From positions 1-12,730 of the forward strand of contig WNEG01000021.1 of NCBI GenBank assembly GCA_012910725.1: a DNA stretch of 12,730 nucleotides, in the 5' to 3' direction. Shown here in pieces: positions 7,083 to 12,730 of this stretch (position 1 is the stretch's first letter; every line of letters starts with the position of its first letter). A program made the translations under genes and the position numbers. Below the pieces are notes generated by a model. That model was not told the origin of the DNA. It was given only the letters and a program-made list of their open reading frames with translations, and did no database searches. This DNA is from Candidatus Ethanoperedens thermophilum (GTDB lineage: Archaea; Halobacteriota; Methanosarcinia; Methanosarcinales; EX4572-44).

Positions 7083-7715
7083 ATGGAATTTAGCAGAAAA
7101 AGAGCACGACTTGTGGAAGGGCTCGAGTATCACGGCATAGATAGTCGCGTGCTTGGTGCGATGAATAGAGTGCCGAGACATATATTCGTGTCAGATCCAC
7201 AAAAGGAATATGCATATCAAGACACTCCTTTGAGCATTGGAGCTGGGCAGACCATATCAGCACCGCACATGGTTGCAATCATGTGCAATCTTTTAGACCT
7301 TAGAGAAGGCATGAGCGTTCTTGAAATAGGAACAGGTTCGGGATACCACGTAGCAGTAATTGCAGAACTGGTTGGAAAAACAGGGCACGTGTACACAGTC
7401 GAGTGCATCGAACAACTCGCATATTTCGCAAGAGATAATCTCAAAAAAACCGGGTATACCAATGTTACGGTAATAATCGAAGATGGCTCTCTTGGTCTGC
7501 CAGAATATGCACCTTACGATCGAATCAGTGTTGCTGCAGCAGCACCAAAAGTACCACAAACATTAATCGACCAGCTTAAGGAGGGCGGAAAAATGGTGAT
7601 ACCGGTGGGTTCATTCCCGCAAGAATTATACCTTATAACAAAAAATATTGAAGTAACAATGGTAAAAAAAGGTGGTGTCTCCTTTGTACCTCTAAAAGGC
7701 AAATATGGATTTTAG
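7083..7715 (+). CDS. pcm: Protein-L-isoaspartate O-methyltransferase
   Basis: The enzyme uses SAM to methylate isoaspartyl residues in aged proteins and so starts their repair. The 210-residue sequence shows the N-terminal VPRHIFV (30-36), the family motif [14 protein letters not shown] (52-65), and the SAM-binding motif [15 protein letters not shown] (79-92). The acidic YTVE strand end follows, then the [13 protein letters not shown] region and an ending PLKGKYGF. Length and motif order are those of a complete archaeal/bacterial Pcm. GGAG lies about 6 nt before the ATG. It is the last gene of the permease/zinc-finger/pcm cluster. Confidence 0.96.
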   Translation: MEFSRKRARLVEGLEYHGIDSRVLGAMNRVPRHIFVSDPQKEYAYQDTPLSIGAGQTISAPHMVAIMCNLLDLREGMSVLEIGTGSGYHVAVIAELVGKTGHVYTVECIEQLAYFARDNLKKTGYTNVTVIIEDGSLGLPEYAPYDRISVAAAAPKVPQTLIDQLKEGGKMVIPVGSFPQELYLITKNIEVTMVKKGGVSFVPLKGKYGF

Positions 7716-7871
7716 TTTCTCTTACCAGAGATACACTGGAAAAATAGATTGAACAACCAAAAATGCAGTCAAATCATTTGAAAGTTGTTCATTAAAATAA
7801 AAAAATAAATATTATAAAAATATTTAGAACATAAAATTTTATGTCCCAACAATTACATCTTAATAATCATA

Positions 7872-8042
7872 TCAATATCGTCTGAAACTACCTCTGCCCC
7901 TTTTTTCAGCTTTTTTCTTGTCTCTGCACTCTTTGCAGCGTCTGGGTTCGTCAAATCCTTTTTCTTCAAAAAATTCCTGCTCTCCTGCTGTGAAAATGAA
8001 CTCTTCACCACAATCCTGGCAAGTTAATGTCTTATCTTCCAT
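7872..8042 (-). CDS. Small zinc-ribbon protein, copy 1 (56 aa)
   Basis: The 56-codon gene encodes two CxxC pairs, C8-x2-C11 and C36-x2-C39, around the segment FTAGEQEFFEEKGF (17-30). A strongly basic tail follows (RDKKKAEKRGRGSFRRY). This is the pattern of the probable zinc-ribbon domain family (zf-trcl type, PF13451), small proteins of unknown function in bacteria and archaea. AAGGA lies about 8 nt before the ATG, and a TATA-like ATGTAAATAC lies near 8087-8100 at a plausible distance. It is one of two nearly identical tandem copies; this copy ends two residues later than the other. The basic tail suggests RNA or DNA contact, but that is inference. Confidence 0.85.
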   Translation of the reverse strand: MEDKTLTCQDCGEEFIFTAGEQEFFEEKGFDEPRRCKECRDKKKAEKRGRGSFRRY

Positions 8043-8311
8043 ATTTCAATTCCTTTTTATTTTTTATCAGTATTTTAACATCAGTCGTATTTACATGTAT
8101 GCTCGATAATCAAAAAGACTTCGAAGGATGCAAAAACACTTGACCGTTCAGTATTCTTCCAGGTTTGTCTGATGTCAACTTACTTCACCCATATTAAGTC
8201 ATCACTACTTAATAAAGCTATGCTAATCAGACATCATGTTTGCAAACCAGATCATACCTAAAAAAAGAGATGACTTTTAAGCCAAAAAGCTAATTTTGTA
8301 ACTTTAAATAT
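7881..8311. repeat. Tandem direct repeat, unit 1 (about 431 bp)
   Basis: The unit runs from TCTGAAACTACC to ACTTTAAATAT and matches 8317-8747 nearly base for base, with scattered substitutions and two compensating single-base indels. It contains almost all of a zinc-ribbon gene and its whole upstream region. A 5-nt spacer (TATTA) separates the units. This is a recent whole-gene duplication. Confidence 0.93.
8162..8248. repeat. Nested inverted repeats upstream of zinc-ribbon copy 1
   Basis: An inner perfect hairpin TATTAAGT-CATCACT-ACTTAATA (8192-8214) is enclosed by TGTCTGAT (8166-8173) with ATCAGACA (8226-8233), and by GGTTTG (8162-8167) with CAAACC (8243-8248). The structure lies 120-206 nt upstream of the gene. 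In the second unit the inner hairpin (8627-8649) is unchanged, while one outer arm carries a mismatch. It may be a regulatory element, a small RNA or a relic of mobile-element ends. Confidence 0.5.
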
Positions 8312-8313
8312 TA

Positions 8314-8478
8314 TTATCTGAAACTACCTCTGCCCCTTTTTTCAGCTTTTTTCTTGTCTCTGCACTCTTTGCAGCGTCTAGGTTCGTCAAATCCTTTTTC
8401 TTCAAAAAATTCCTGCTCTCCTGCTGTGAAAATGAACTCTTCATTGCAGTCCTGGCAAGTTAATGTCTTATCTTCCAT
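8314..8478 (-). CDS. Small zinc-ribbon protein, copy 2 (54 aa)
   Basis: This is the second copy of the tandem pair. It keeps C8, C11, C36 and C39 and the same basic tail, but differs at residue 12 (N instead of G, from a changed codon next to C11). It stops two residues early because the stop TAA is formed by the spacer at the duplication junction. The upstream site AAGGAATTGAAT is retained with one base fewer before the ATG. Both copies look intact. The gene is transcribed toward copy 1, whose start lies 271 bp further on. Confidence 0.85.
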   Translation of the reverse strand: MEDKTLTCQDCNEEFIFTAGEQEFFEEKGFDEPRRCKECRDKKKAEKRGRGSFR

Positions 8479-8747
8479 ATTCAATTCCTTTTTATTTTTT
8501 ATCAGTATTTTAACATCAGTCGTATTTACATGTATGCTCGATAATCAAAAAGACTTCGAAGGATGCAAAAACACTTGACCGTTCAGTATTCTTCCAGGTT
8601 TGTCTGATGTTAACTTACTTCTTTCATATTAAGTCATCACTACTTAATAAAGCTATGCTGACCAGACATCATGTCTGCAAACCAGATCATACCTAAAAAA
8701 AGAGATAGACTTTTAAGCCAAAAAGCTAATTTTGTAACTTTAAATAT
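8317..8747. repeat. Tandem direct repeat, unit 2 (about 431 bp)
   Basis: This is the second unit of the duplication, aligned to 7881-8311 at an offset of 436 (435 between the two indels). Substitutions cluster around 8440-8450 and 8611-8625. Similarity ends abruptly after TTTAAATAT at 8747. Confidence 0.93.
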
Positions 8748-8899
8748 GGATGAGTGTATGAAGAAACTGGTGTCTGCCTGAGTCTTTGAGAGGATGGATG
8801 ATGTGTAGATTTTGTTCTGGCGGCACGGTTGAACGAATAATCCTGTTTATTGGGGGCGGGTTTTTTCGTATGATTTTATTGTTCTGGAGGCGTTCTTAA
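8479..8899. other. Intergenic region between zinc-ribbon copy 2 and the TPR gene
   Basis: The left part is the upstream half of repeat unit 2, including its conserved hairpin at 8627-8649. The right part (8748-8899) is unique, with a G-rich then T-rich patch (GGGGGCGGGTTTTTTC, about 8853-8868) and a strong GGAGG site at 8886-8890 for the TPR gene. No other gene was seen. Confidence 0.5.
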
Positions 8900-9715
8900 A
8901 TGTCATTGTCATTCCTGCCATCGGTAAGTACCGAGACTTTCATGCAGATAATGCCTTTAATCGCTCTAATTGGAGTTGTAATAGGTCTTATCGCCCTGTA
9001 CTCTAATCATAGAAAATCAAAAAAGGTTGATGATATAAAACAGGTGACGCATGTCCCCCAGACTGATACTGGTGCCCCGAATATAAACATTACAAATTGT
9101 ATAATAAACATCAACGAAACCCCTGTCGAGAAATTCGGTGAAGCTGAAACTCTGGCTAAAGTAAGAAAGTGTCTTGAAACGTGTGTGCCTGAAATCGTGG
9201 GAACAATCAGTAAAGGTGTTGAGGTTACTCTTGATAAAGACGAACTTTCTCTGGTGGACGCTGTTAAGGAAAAAGCAGAACAGTACAGAAAAACAAAAAA
9301 CGAGTTGTTGAAGGATTCAGGAATTTTAACTACTCTTGGCAATGATGCATATTACCTTGGGCAGATGGACAATGCACTCGAATACTACAAAGAGGCTTTA
9401 GAGATCGATGAAGAACTAAAAGACAAACGGGGAAAAGCAACAGACTTGAACAACATTGGAATTTTGTACCAGGACTGGGGTAAGCCTGAGAAAGCACTTG
9501 AATACTACAAAGAGGCTTTAGAGATCGCTGAAGAACTAAAAGACAAACGGGGAAAAGCAACACGCTTGAACAACATTGGACTTGTATACAAACAGTGGGG
9601 TAAGCCTGAGAAAGCACTCGAATACTACGAAGAATCGCTTACTATTTTTGAGGAACTTGGAGCTGTGCAAAGTGCTGAAACCGTGAAAGGAAATATTCGT
9701 TCAATTACACAGTAG
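8900..9715 (+). CDS. Membrane-anchored tetratricopeptide repeat protein
   Basis: The 271-residue protein has one N-terminal membrane segment (about 15-34) followed by positive residues, so the rest is predicted to be cytoplasmic. A linker contains an odd I/N-rich patch (NINITNCIININ, 61-72) and a helical region to about 140. Three TPR-like units follow at about 142-177, 181-217 and 221-257, with the canonical N-x-x-G-x-x-Y and A-L-E-Y-Y-x-E-[AS]-L positions; such units form protein-docking surfaces. Units are 40 residues apart and the first two are nearly identical in DNA. GGAGG lies 9 nt before the ATG. It stands alone, convergent with moaB, so neighbours do not reveal a partner. Confidence 0.82.
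   Translation: MSLSFLPSVSTETFMQIMPLIALIGVVIGLIALYSNHRKSKKVDDIKQVTHVPQTDTGAPNINITNCIININETPVEKFGEAETLAKVRKCLETCVPEIVGTISKGVEVTLDKDELSLVDAVKEKAEQYRKTKNELLKDSGILTTLGNDAYYLGQMDNALEYYKEALEIDEELKDKRGKATDLNNIGILYQDWGKPEKALEYYKEALEIAEELKDKRGKATRLNNIGLVYKQWGKPEKALEYYEESLTIFEELGAVQSAETVKGNIRSITQ
9373..9612 (+). repeat. 120-bp internal repeats encoding TPR units
   Basis: Within the TPR gene, 9373-9460 and 9493-9580 match with only about four differences at an exact 120-bp period. The third unit starts the same way (from about 9599) and then diverges. The period is 40 codons, so copy number can change without breaking the frame. Confidence 0.85.
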
Positions 9716-9747
9716 TGTGAAAATCACCGTGCATTGACAATGCCTTT

Positions 9748-10284
9748 CTACGCAACTGTTCGAGCATGTTTGACCAGATGCCCGATCTCCGGAAGAATGA
9801 GCCTGGTTAAGGCAATACGCACGCCATCAGGCGAGCCCGGCAGGCAGAATACGATAACATCCTTGTTGATTATGCCTGCTGCTGCACGGCTTAACATTGC
9901 AGCAGTACCTATATCCTCCCTGCTCAATTCTCTAAAAAACTCGCCAAATCCTGGTATTTCACGAATAAAGAGCGGAGATACTGCTTCTATTGTAACATCC
10001 ATTGGTGATATGCCAGTCCCGCCACTGATAATTATTGCATCAACCTGCTTTTGAACCTTTTCAACTGCATCTGTGATTTTGCTTACCTGGTCAGGCACAA
10101 GAAGATAAGACCGAGCCGCATGCCCTGCCTCTTTAACCAGTTCTATCATAAGTTTGCCTGAGCCGTCTCCAGTGTCACCGGGATTTAAAGCCCCTGTATT
10201 TTTTTCATATCTTGAAGTGCTGACTGTTATTATTGCAAATTTTAGATGCGCTGGTGTGTGTTTTTTGTGTTCTGCCGACGACAT
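9748..10284 (-). CDS. moaB: Molybdopterin adenylyltransferase, MoaB/Mog family
   Basis: The 178-residue protein activates molybdopterin by adenylylation before metal insertion in the molybdenum/tungsten cofactor pathway; in methanogen relatives the cofactor serves enzymes such as formylmethanofuran dehydrogenase. Family motifs are visible: IITVSTSR (18-25), DTGDGSG (37-43), ISGGTGISPMDVT (86-98), SPLF and IPGFGE (103-115), and the CLPGSP loop (147-152). Length is normal. The ATG lies 5 nt after the SRP54 stop codon, with a GGAATG site inside the end of srp54, so the two genes are probably cotranscribed. The pairing with srp54 seems positional rather than functional. Confidence 0.93.
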   Translation of the reverse strand: MSSAEHKKHTPAHLKFAIITVSTSRYEKNTGALNPGDTGDGSGKLMIELVKEAGHAARSYLLVPDQVSKITDAVEKVQKQVDAIIISGGTGISPMDVTIEAVSPLFIREIPGFGEFFRELSREDIGTAAMLSRAAAGIINKDVIVFCLPGSPDGVRIALTRLILPEIGHLVKHARTVA

Positions 10285-10289
10285 AATTT

Positions 10290-11609
10290 TTACATTCCAA
10301 ATTTTTTCATCATTTTTTGGATATTAAAATTGCCACCTCGTAAACCTTTCATAGCTTTCTGCATGGTTCTGTGGTATTTTATTAGCTCGCGCACCACATC
10401 AATATCGTTTCCAGAACCGTGTGCAATTCGAAACATTCGTGAGCTGTTTATGATTCGTGGATCTTCAAGCTCTCTGTCGTTCATAGAATCCATGACCACT
10501 TTGTATTTGTCAAGACGGTCTGTTGTTACCTGGTACATATCGTCTGAGACTTTAAGTCCAAGTTTCCCCATGGGCAGCATCTGCATCACGTTTTTAAGTG
10601 GCCCAAGCTTGTTAATAGCTTTAAGCTGTTTGTACATATCCTTCAGTGTGAACTTGCCCTGCATCATGTCTTCAATATTAAACTCCTCTTCATCGATGGA
10701 TTCTTCTGCTTTTTCAATCAGGGTCTTGATATCTCCCATACCAAGCAGGCGTGATATGAATCGGTCTGGCTCGAACTTCTCAAAATCTTCTGGTGTCTCC
10801 CCTGCACCAATAAATGCAATTGATGAGTCGGTCTCCGAGACCGCTGAAAGTGCTCCACCACCTTTGGCAGTACCATCAAGTTTCGTTATGATAATGCCTG
10901 TGATGCCAATGGAGTTATTGAATGCCCTTGCCTGTTCGCTTGCCTGCTGACCCATTGCAGCATCGAGAACTAGAAACTTGTGATCAGGCTTTACTATTTC
11001 GTAAATATCCTCCATTTCTTGAATCAACTCCGATTCAAGTGCATGCCTCCCGGCAGTATCTATAATCCTGACATCATATTTTTCCATCAGGGGGAGCCCG
11101 TGTTTTACAATCTCCACTGCGTTTGGATTACCAACTTCACCATAAAAAGCAACATTGGTGCGTTCACAGAGTGTTTTGAGCTGCACATAAGCACCGGGAC
11201 GATATGTATCTGCACACGTGACTGCCGGCTTGAGTCCCTTGCGCTGAAAATAGCGCGCAAGCTTGACTGTGGTAGTTGTCTTACCTCCACCCTGCAAACC
11301 AACCATCATAATGGTCTGCTTGCCAAGCTTGATATCGCTGCTTCGACCTATAATATTAATTAATTCCTGGTACACGATGCGAACCACGTGTTCACGCGGG
11401 TTTATTCCAGCAGGTGGCTTCTCCTTCAATGAACGCTCCTTTATTTGCTTTGAAAGCTTCATCACAAGCTTCACATTCACATCAGCCTGCAAGAGTGCCC
11501 GCTGGATGTCCTTGACCAGTTCACTGACTGTACGCTCATCGATTCGACCGGCACCAGCAATCCTTCTCAGTACATTCTGCAAAGACCCGCCAAGTTTATC
11601 AAGCACCAT
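10290..11609 (-). CDS. srp54: Signal recognition particle GTPase SRP54
   Basis: SRP54 binds the SRP RNA and the signal sequence of nascent chains and, with FtsY, targets ribosomes to the membrane. The 439-residue protein has the helical N domain (1-90) and the G domain with [10 protein letters not shown] (104-113), DTYRPGA (134-140), DTAGR (184-188), TKLDG (242-246) and the GAGE segment (268-271). The methionine-rich M domain (about 310-439) includes the RNA-binding RIAHGSG segment (394-400). All domains are complete. The ATG at 11609 follows GAGGAG about 7 nt upstream. A TATA-like TTTATGTAATA lies near 11645-11656. Confidence 0.97.
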   Translation of the reverse strand: MVLDKLGGSLQNVLRRIAGAGRIDERTVSELVKDIQRALLQADVNVKLVMKLSKQIKERSLKEKPPAGINPREHVVRIVYQELINIIGRSSDIKLGKQTIMMVGLQGGGKTTTTVKLARYFQRKGLKPAVTCADTYRPGAYVQLKTLCERTNVAFYGEVGNPNAVEIVKHGLPLMEKYDVRIIDTAGRHALESELIQEMEDIYEIVKPDHKFLVLDAAMGQQASEQARAFNNSIGITGIIITKLDGTAKGGGALSAVSETDSSIAFIGAGETPEDFEKFEPDRFISRLLGMGDIKTLIEKAEESIDEEEFNIEDMMQGKFTLKDMYKQLKAINKLGPLKNVMQMLPMGKLGLKVSDDMYQVTTDRLDKYKVVMDSMNDRELEDPRIINSSRMFRIAHGSGNDIDVVRELIKYHRTMQKAMKGLRGGNFNIQKMMKKFGM

Positions 11610-11685
11610 AATAACTCCTCAATCATGCTTCAATGGAAAACATATTACATAAATTAGACGGTTTTCAGGTTGTAACCATGCACAA

Positions 11686-11750
11686 CCACACACTCCGTGT
11701 GCGGAAAATAACTCTCGATTGTGCAAGCACTGCACAACTCCGTTGCACAG
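11686..11750. repeat. Hairpin repeat cluster C
   Basis: CCACACAC-TCC-GTGTGCGG (11686-11704; seven of eight pairs) corresponds to the first hairpin of cluster B. It is followed by GAAAATAACTCTCGATTG, then TTGTGCA-AGCAC-TGCACAA (11719-11737), and a weaker pairing of TGCACAAC with GTTGCACA. This copy looks more decayed than those at 2098-2220 and 5214-5356. Confidence 0.75.
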
Positions 11751-11756
11751 AAGCCC

Positions 11757-11886
11757 TATCCATGCCACGCCCAGACTGTGAGTCCGAGGCATCAACGGGC
11801 TGGGGGTCTGGCGATTGGATAAGCTACGAGCAGAAGCCGGGGTGGACTTAGATATTATTCGTTATATCCTCCAGCTCTGCTGGGGG
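11757..11886. other. GC-rich, possibly structured island
   Basis: This segment is visibly richer in G and C than the flanks. TATCCA (11757-11762) can pair with TGGATA (11816-11821), and inside it CCAGAC (11771-11776) with GTCTGG (11806-11811). A separate hairpin CCTCCAGC-TCT-GCTGGGGG (one G-T pair) lies at 11868-11886. On the plus strand a short frame ending at 11851 (ISYEQKPGWT then stop) is open but has no credible start. It could be a non-coding RNA, the tail of a decayed mobile gene or an insertion-element end; none is proven. Confidence 0.35.
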
Positions 11887-11960
11887 GAGCTTCATTAACA
11901 TTTTGCGAATATTTAACGTTAATACTCTGTTATTGATGTATGAAATCCTTAAAATGTCCC

Positions 11961-12110
11961 TTATTGCTTTATTCTCGAAATCACTTTATAATTTCGTTTC
12001 TTTTCATTATTTCGCAGGTTTTCAAAGAAGATATGCAGGTCATAATTTGCATGTTTTGCAAGCTCTTCACCTGCTTTGCGGACGTCTTGGACAATTGGGT
12101 CTTTCCACAT
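11961..12110 (-). CDS. 49-residue partner of the PIN protein (antitoxin-like)
   Basis: The frame encodes a short charged protein starting MWKDPIVQDVRKAGEEL, followed by NYDLHIFFENLR and a basic tail ending SRIKQ. I recognise it as the small protein that often follows PIN-domain genes of this subtype in archaea and cyanobacteria (typically MWKDPIVEEVRK...). It is presumed to be the antitoxin or an accessory factor, but this is from memory and not shown biochemically here. GGAGGTG, the last codons of the PIN gene, sits 6 nt before its ATG, and only 3 nt separate the two genes, so translation is likely coupled. Confidence 0.8.
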   Translation of the reverse strand: MWKDPIVQDVRKAGEELAKHANYDLHIFFENLRNNEKKRNYKVISRIKQ

Positions 12111-12113
12111 GGA

Positions 12114-12587
12114 TTACACCTCCATTAATTCTTCTGGCGTACAAATAATCGGTGTGTGAATGCCAAGAGAATTGTTTATCATTACCAATTTTTTAATAAC
12201 TTCACCATTCGCAAGATGGGTACAATTCCATGTTACAAGATAATCAATGTTGTGTGTAGAAGCAAGAGCAAGATGAGCAGCATCGCGAAAAGATTTTTCA
12301 GGAATGTCCAATCGTTCCATATATATTTTAGCCATTTCTTCAACCTTATTGTCTAATTCCAGGTGAGGAAAATCTATTAGCTCTTTTAGTCTCCTTTTAG
12401 CAGCCTCAGGGTCACCAAAACTGGCTTCTTCAATTACAACCTCCGAAATAAAAACATCATATCGCTCTACAGCCTTATGCCACCATTGTCGTGTAATTTC
12501 CTGATGAGCTAGGACTATAATATCCCGGCTGGGCTTGGAAGTATGATAACTTACAACACTTGTATCAAGATATATTGATTCTTTCAT
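12114..12587 (-). CDS. PIN-domain ribonuclease, VapC-like toxin
   Basis: The 157-residue protein has the PIN-fold active-site layout: D8 in IYLDTSVVSY (5-14), E53/E54 in SEVVIEEA (48-55), D102 in SFRDAAHLALA (99-109) and D115 in NIDYLVTWNC (113-122). It ends in PIICTPEELMEV, a tail I associate with one VapC-like subgroup. Such proteins cleave RNA with Mg2+ or Mn2+ and usually act as toxins. The ATG at 12587 is chosen because the domain starts right there; the in-frame ATG at 12638 would add 17 unrelated residues and overlap TnpB. No strong ribosome binding site precedes 12587. The gene starts 16 nt after the TnpB stop, and the 49-residue partner follows. Confidence 0.88.
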   Translation of the reverse strand: MKESIYLDTSVVSYHTSKPSRDIIVLAHQEITRQWWHKAVERYDVFISEVVIEEASFGDPEAAKRRLKELIDFPHLELDNKVEEMAKIYMERLDIPEKSFRDAAHLALASTHNIDYLVTWNCTHLANGEVIKKLVMINNSLGIHTPIICTPEELMEV

Positions 12588-12603
12588 TAAATAGTTACAT
12601 CTT

Positions 12604-12730
12604 TCATAGAAAATCATTTCTATGACCTCTGTTTGCAACAGGGACTATAAACTCCTGTGCGAATCGATCCAAAATGTTCAAACTTGCCAGATAATCCGCA
12701 TCACCGGCAAAGCCACATTTCTTGCATTTA
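12604..12730 (-). CDS. tnpB: TnpB/OrfB RNA-guided nuclease, C-terminal end (partial)
   Basis: The minus strand entering from the right edge encodes KCKKCGFAGDADYLASLNIL, then a tail ending in HRNDFL and a TGA at 12604. CKKCG is the second half of the four-cysteine zinc finger, and the GDADYLASLNI segment carries the last RuvC catalytic aspartate of TnpB/IS1341-type proteins. TnpB is the transposon-encoded RNA-guided DNA nuclease related to Cas12. Only about 41 residues are visible, so completeness cannot be judged. The PIN gene starts 16 nt further downstream, leaving no room for the usual right end directly after tnpB. Confidence 0.85.
   Translation of the reverse strand, partial: KCKKCGFAGDADYLASLNILDRFAQEFIVPVANRGHRNDFL

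Larger units (their letters stand above)
11610..11960. other. Intergenic region upstream of srp54
   Basis: No gene was seen. From left to right the region holds the srp54 leader and TATA-like box, hairpin repeat cluster C (11686-11750), a GC-rich island with possible secondary structure (11757-11855), a GC-rich hairpin (11868-11886) and AT-rich DNA up to the end of the 49-residue PIN-partner gene. Confidence 0.6.

Noticed and set aside
7718..7790. Possible terminators after pcm: TCTCT-TACC-AGAGA (7718-7731) and GAACAAC (7751-7757) pairing with GTTGTTC (7784-7790)
   Set aside because: The stems are short, the second loop is 26 nt long, and neither is followed by a convincing T-run.
7918..8578. 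Plus-strand reading frames of 63 and 74 codons at 7918 and 8354 with the same start
   Set aside because: They are antisense shadows of the duplicated zinc-ribbon genes; the minus-strand frames carry the CxxC pairs and ribosome binding sites.
11633..11851. 72-codon plus-strand frame upstream of srp54
   Set aside because: Its first part runs through repeat hairpins and the srp54 leader. Only the last 30 or so codons could be a relic, treated here as part of the GC-rich island.

Overview
The window is an archaeal chromosome segment, most likely from a methanogen-related euryarchaeon (a methanogen or ANME-type lineage). The evidence is a replication factor C small subunit, an RPA-like multi-OB-fold protein, an SRP54 GTPase, an HVO_0476-type zinc-finger protein and an archaeal-type isoaspartyl methyltransferase, together with AT-rich intergenic DNA carrying Shine-Dalgarno-like GGAG/GAGG sites. 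No rRNA, tRNA or CRISPR array was seen. The exact lineage cannot be fixed from this sequence alone.

Layout. (1) Positions 1-2004 are restriction-modification territory on the minus strand: a large N6-adenine DNA methylase that is cut by the left edge, preceded upstream by a promoter-bearing N-terminal relic of a second, type III-like DNA methylase. (2) 2216-3675, minus: replication factor C small subunit, coupled by a 4-base stop/start overlap to a small multidrug-export family membrane protein. (3) 4071-5183, plus: a three-OB-fold single-stranded DNA-binding protein, divergent from RFC across a long promoter region. (4) 5367-7715, plus: an AI-2E family permease, an HVO_0476-type zinc-finger protein and protein-L-isoaspartate methyltransferase, closely spaced. 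(5) 7872-8747: a direct tandem duplication of about 431 bp, each unit carrying one tiny zinc-ribbon gene on the minus strand plus its upstream region. (6) 8900-9715, plus: a membrane-anchored TPR protein whose TPR units are nearly identical in DNA. (7) 9748-11609, minus: SRP54 followed by MoaB. (8) 11961-12730, minus: the C-terminus of a TnpB nuclease, then a PIN-domain toxin-like gene and a 49-residue partner, forming a mobile/accessory end.

The core genes serve DNA replication (RFC clamp loader, RPA), protein targeting (SRP54), protein repair (Pcm) and molybdopterin/tungstopterin cofactor synthesis (MoaB). They are interspersed with accessory DNA at both ends.

The most unusual non-coding signal is a family of short perfect hairpins with mostly 3-nt loops and a shared GAAATAACTCTTGATTGC-like linker. 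It occurs in three separate intergenic regions (2098-2220, 5214-5356, 11686-11750). Stem sequences differ between copies but pairing is kept. One hairpin runs into the ribosome binding site of the permease gene, and another repeat arm supplies the stop codon of the export-protein gene. A second candidate is a GC-rich, potentially structured island at 11757-11886.
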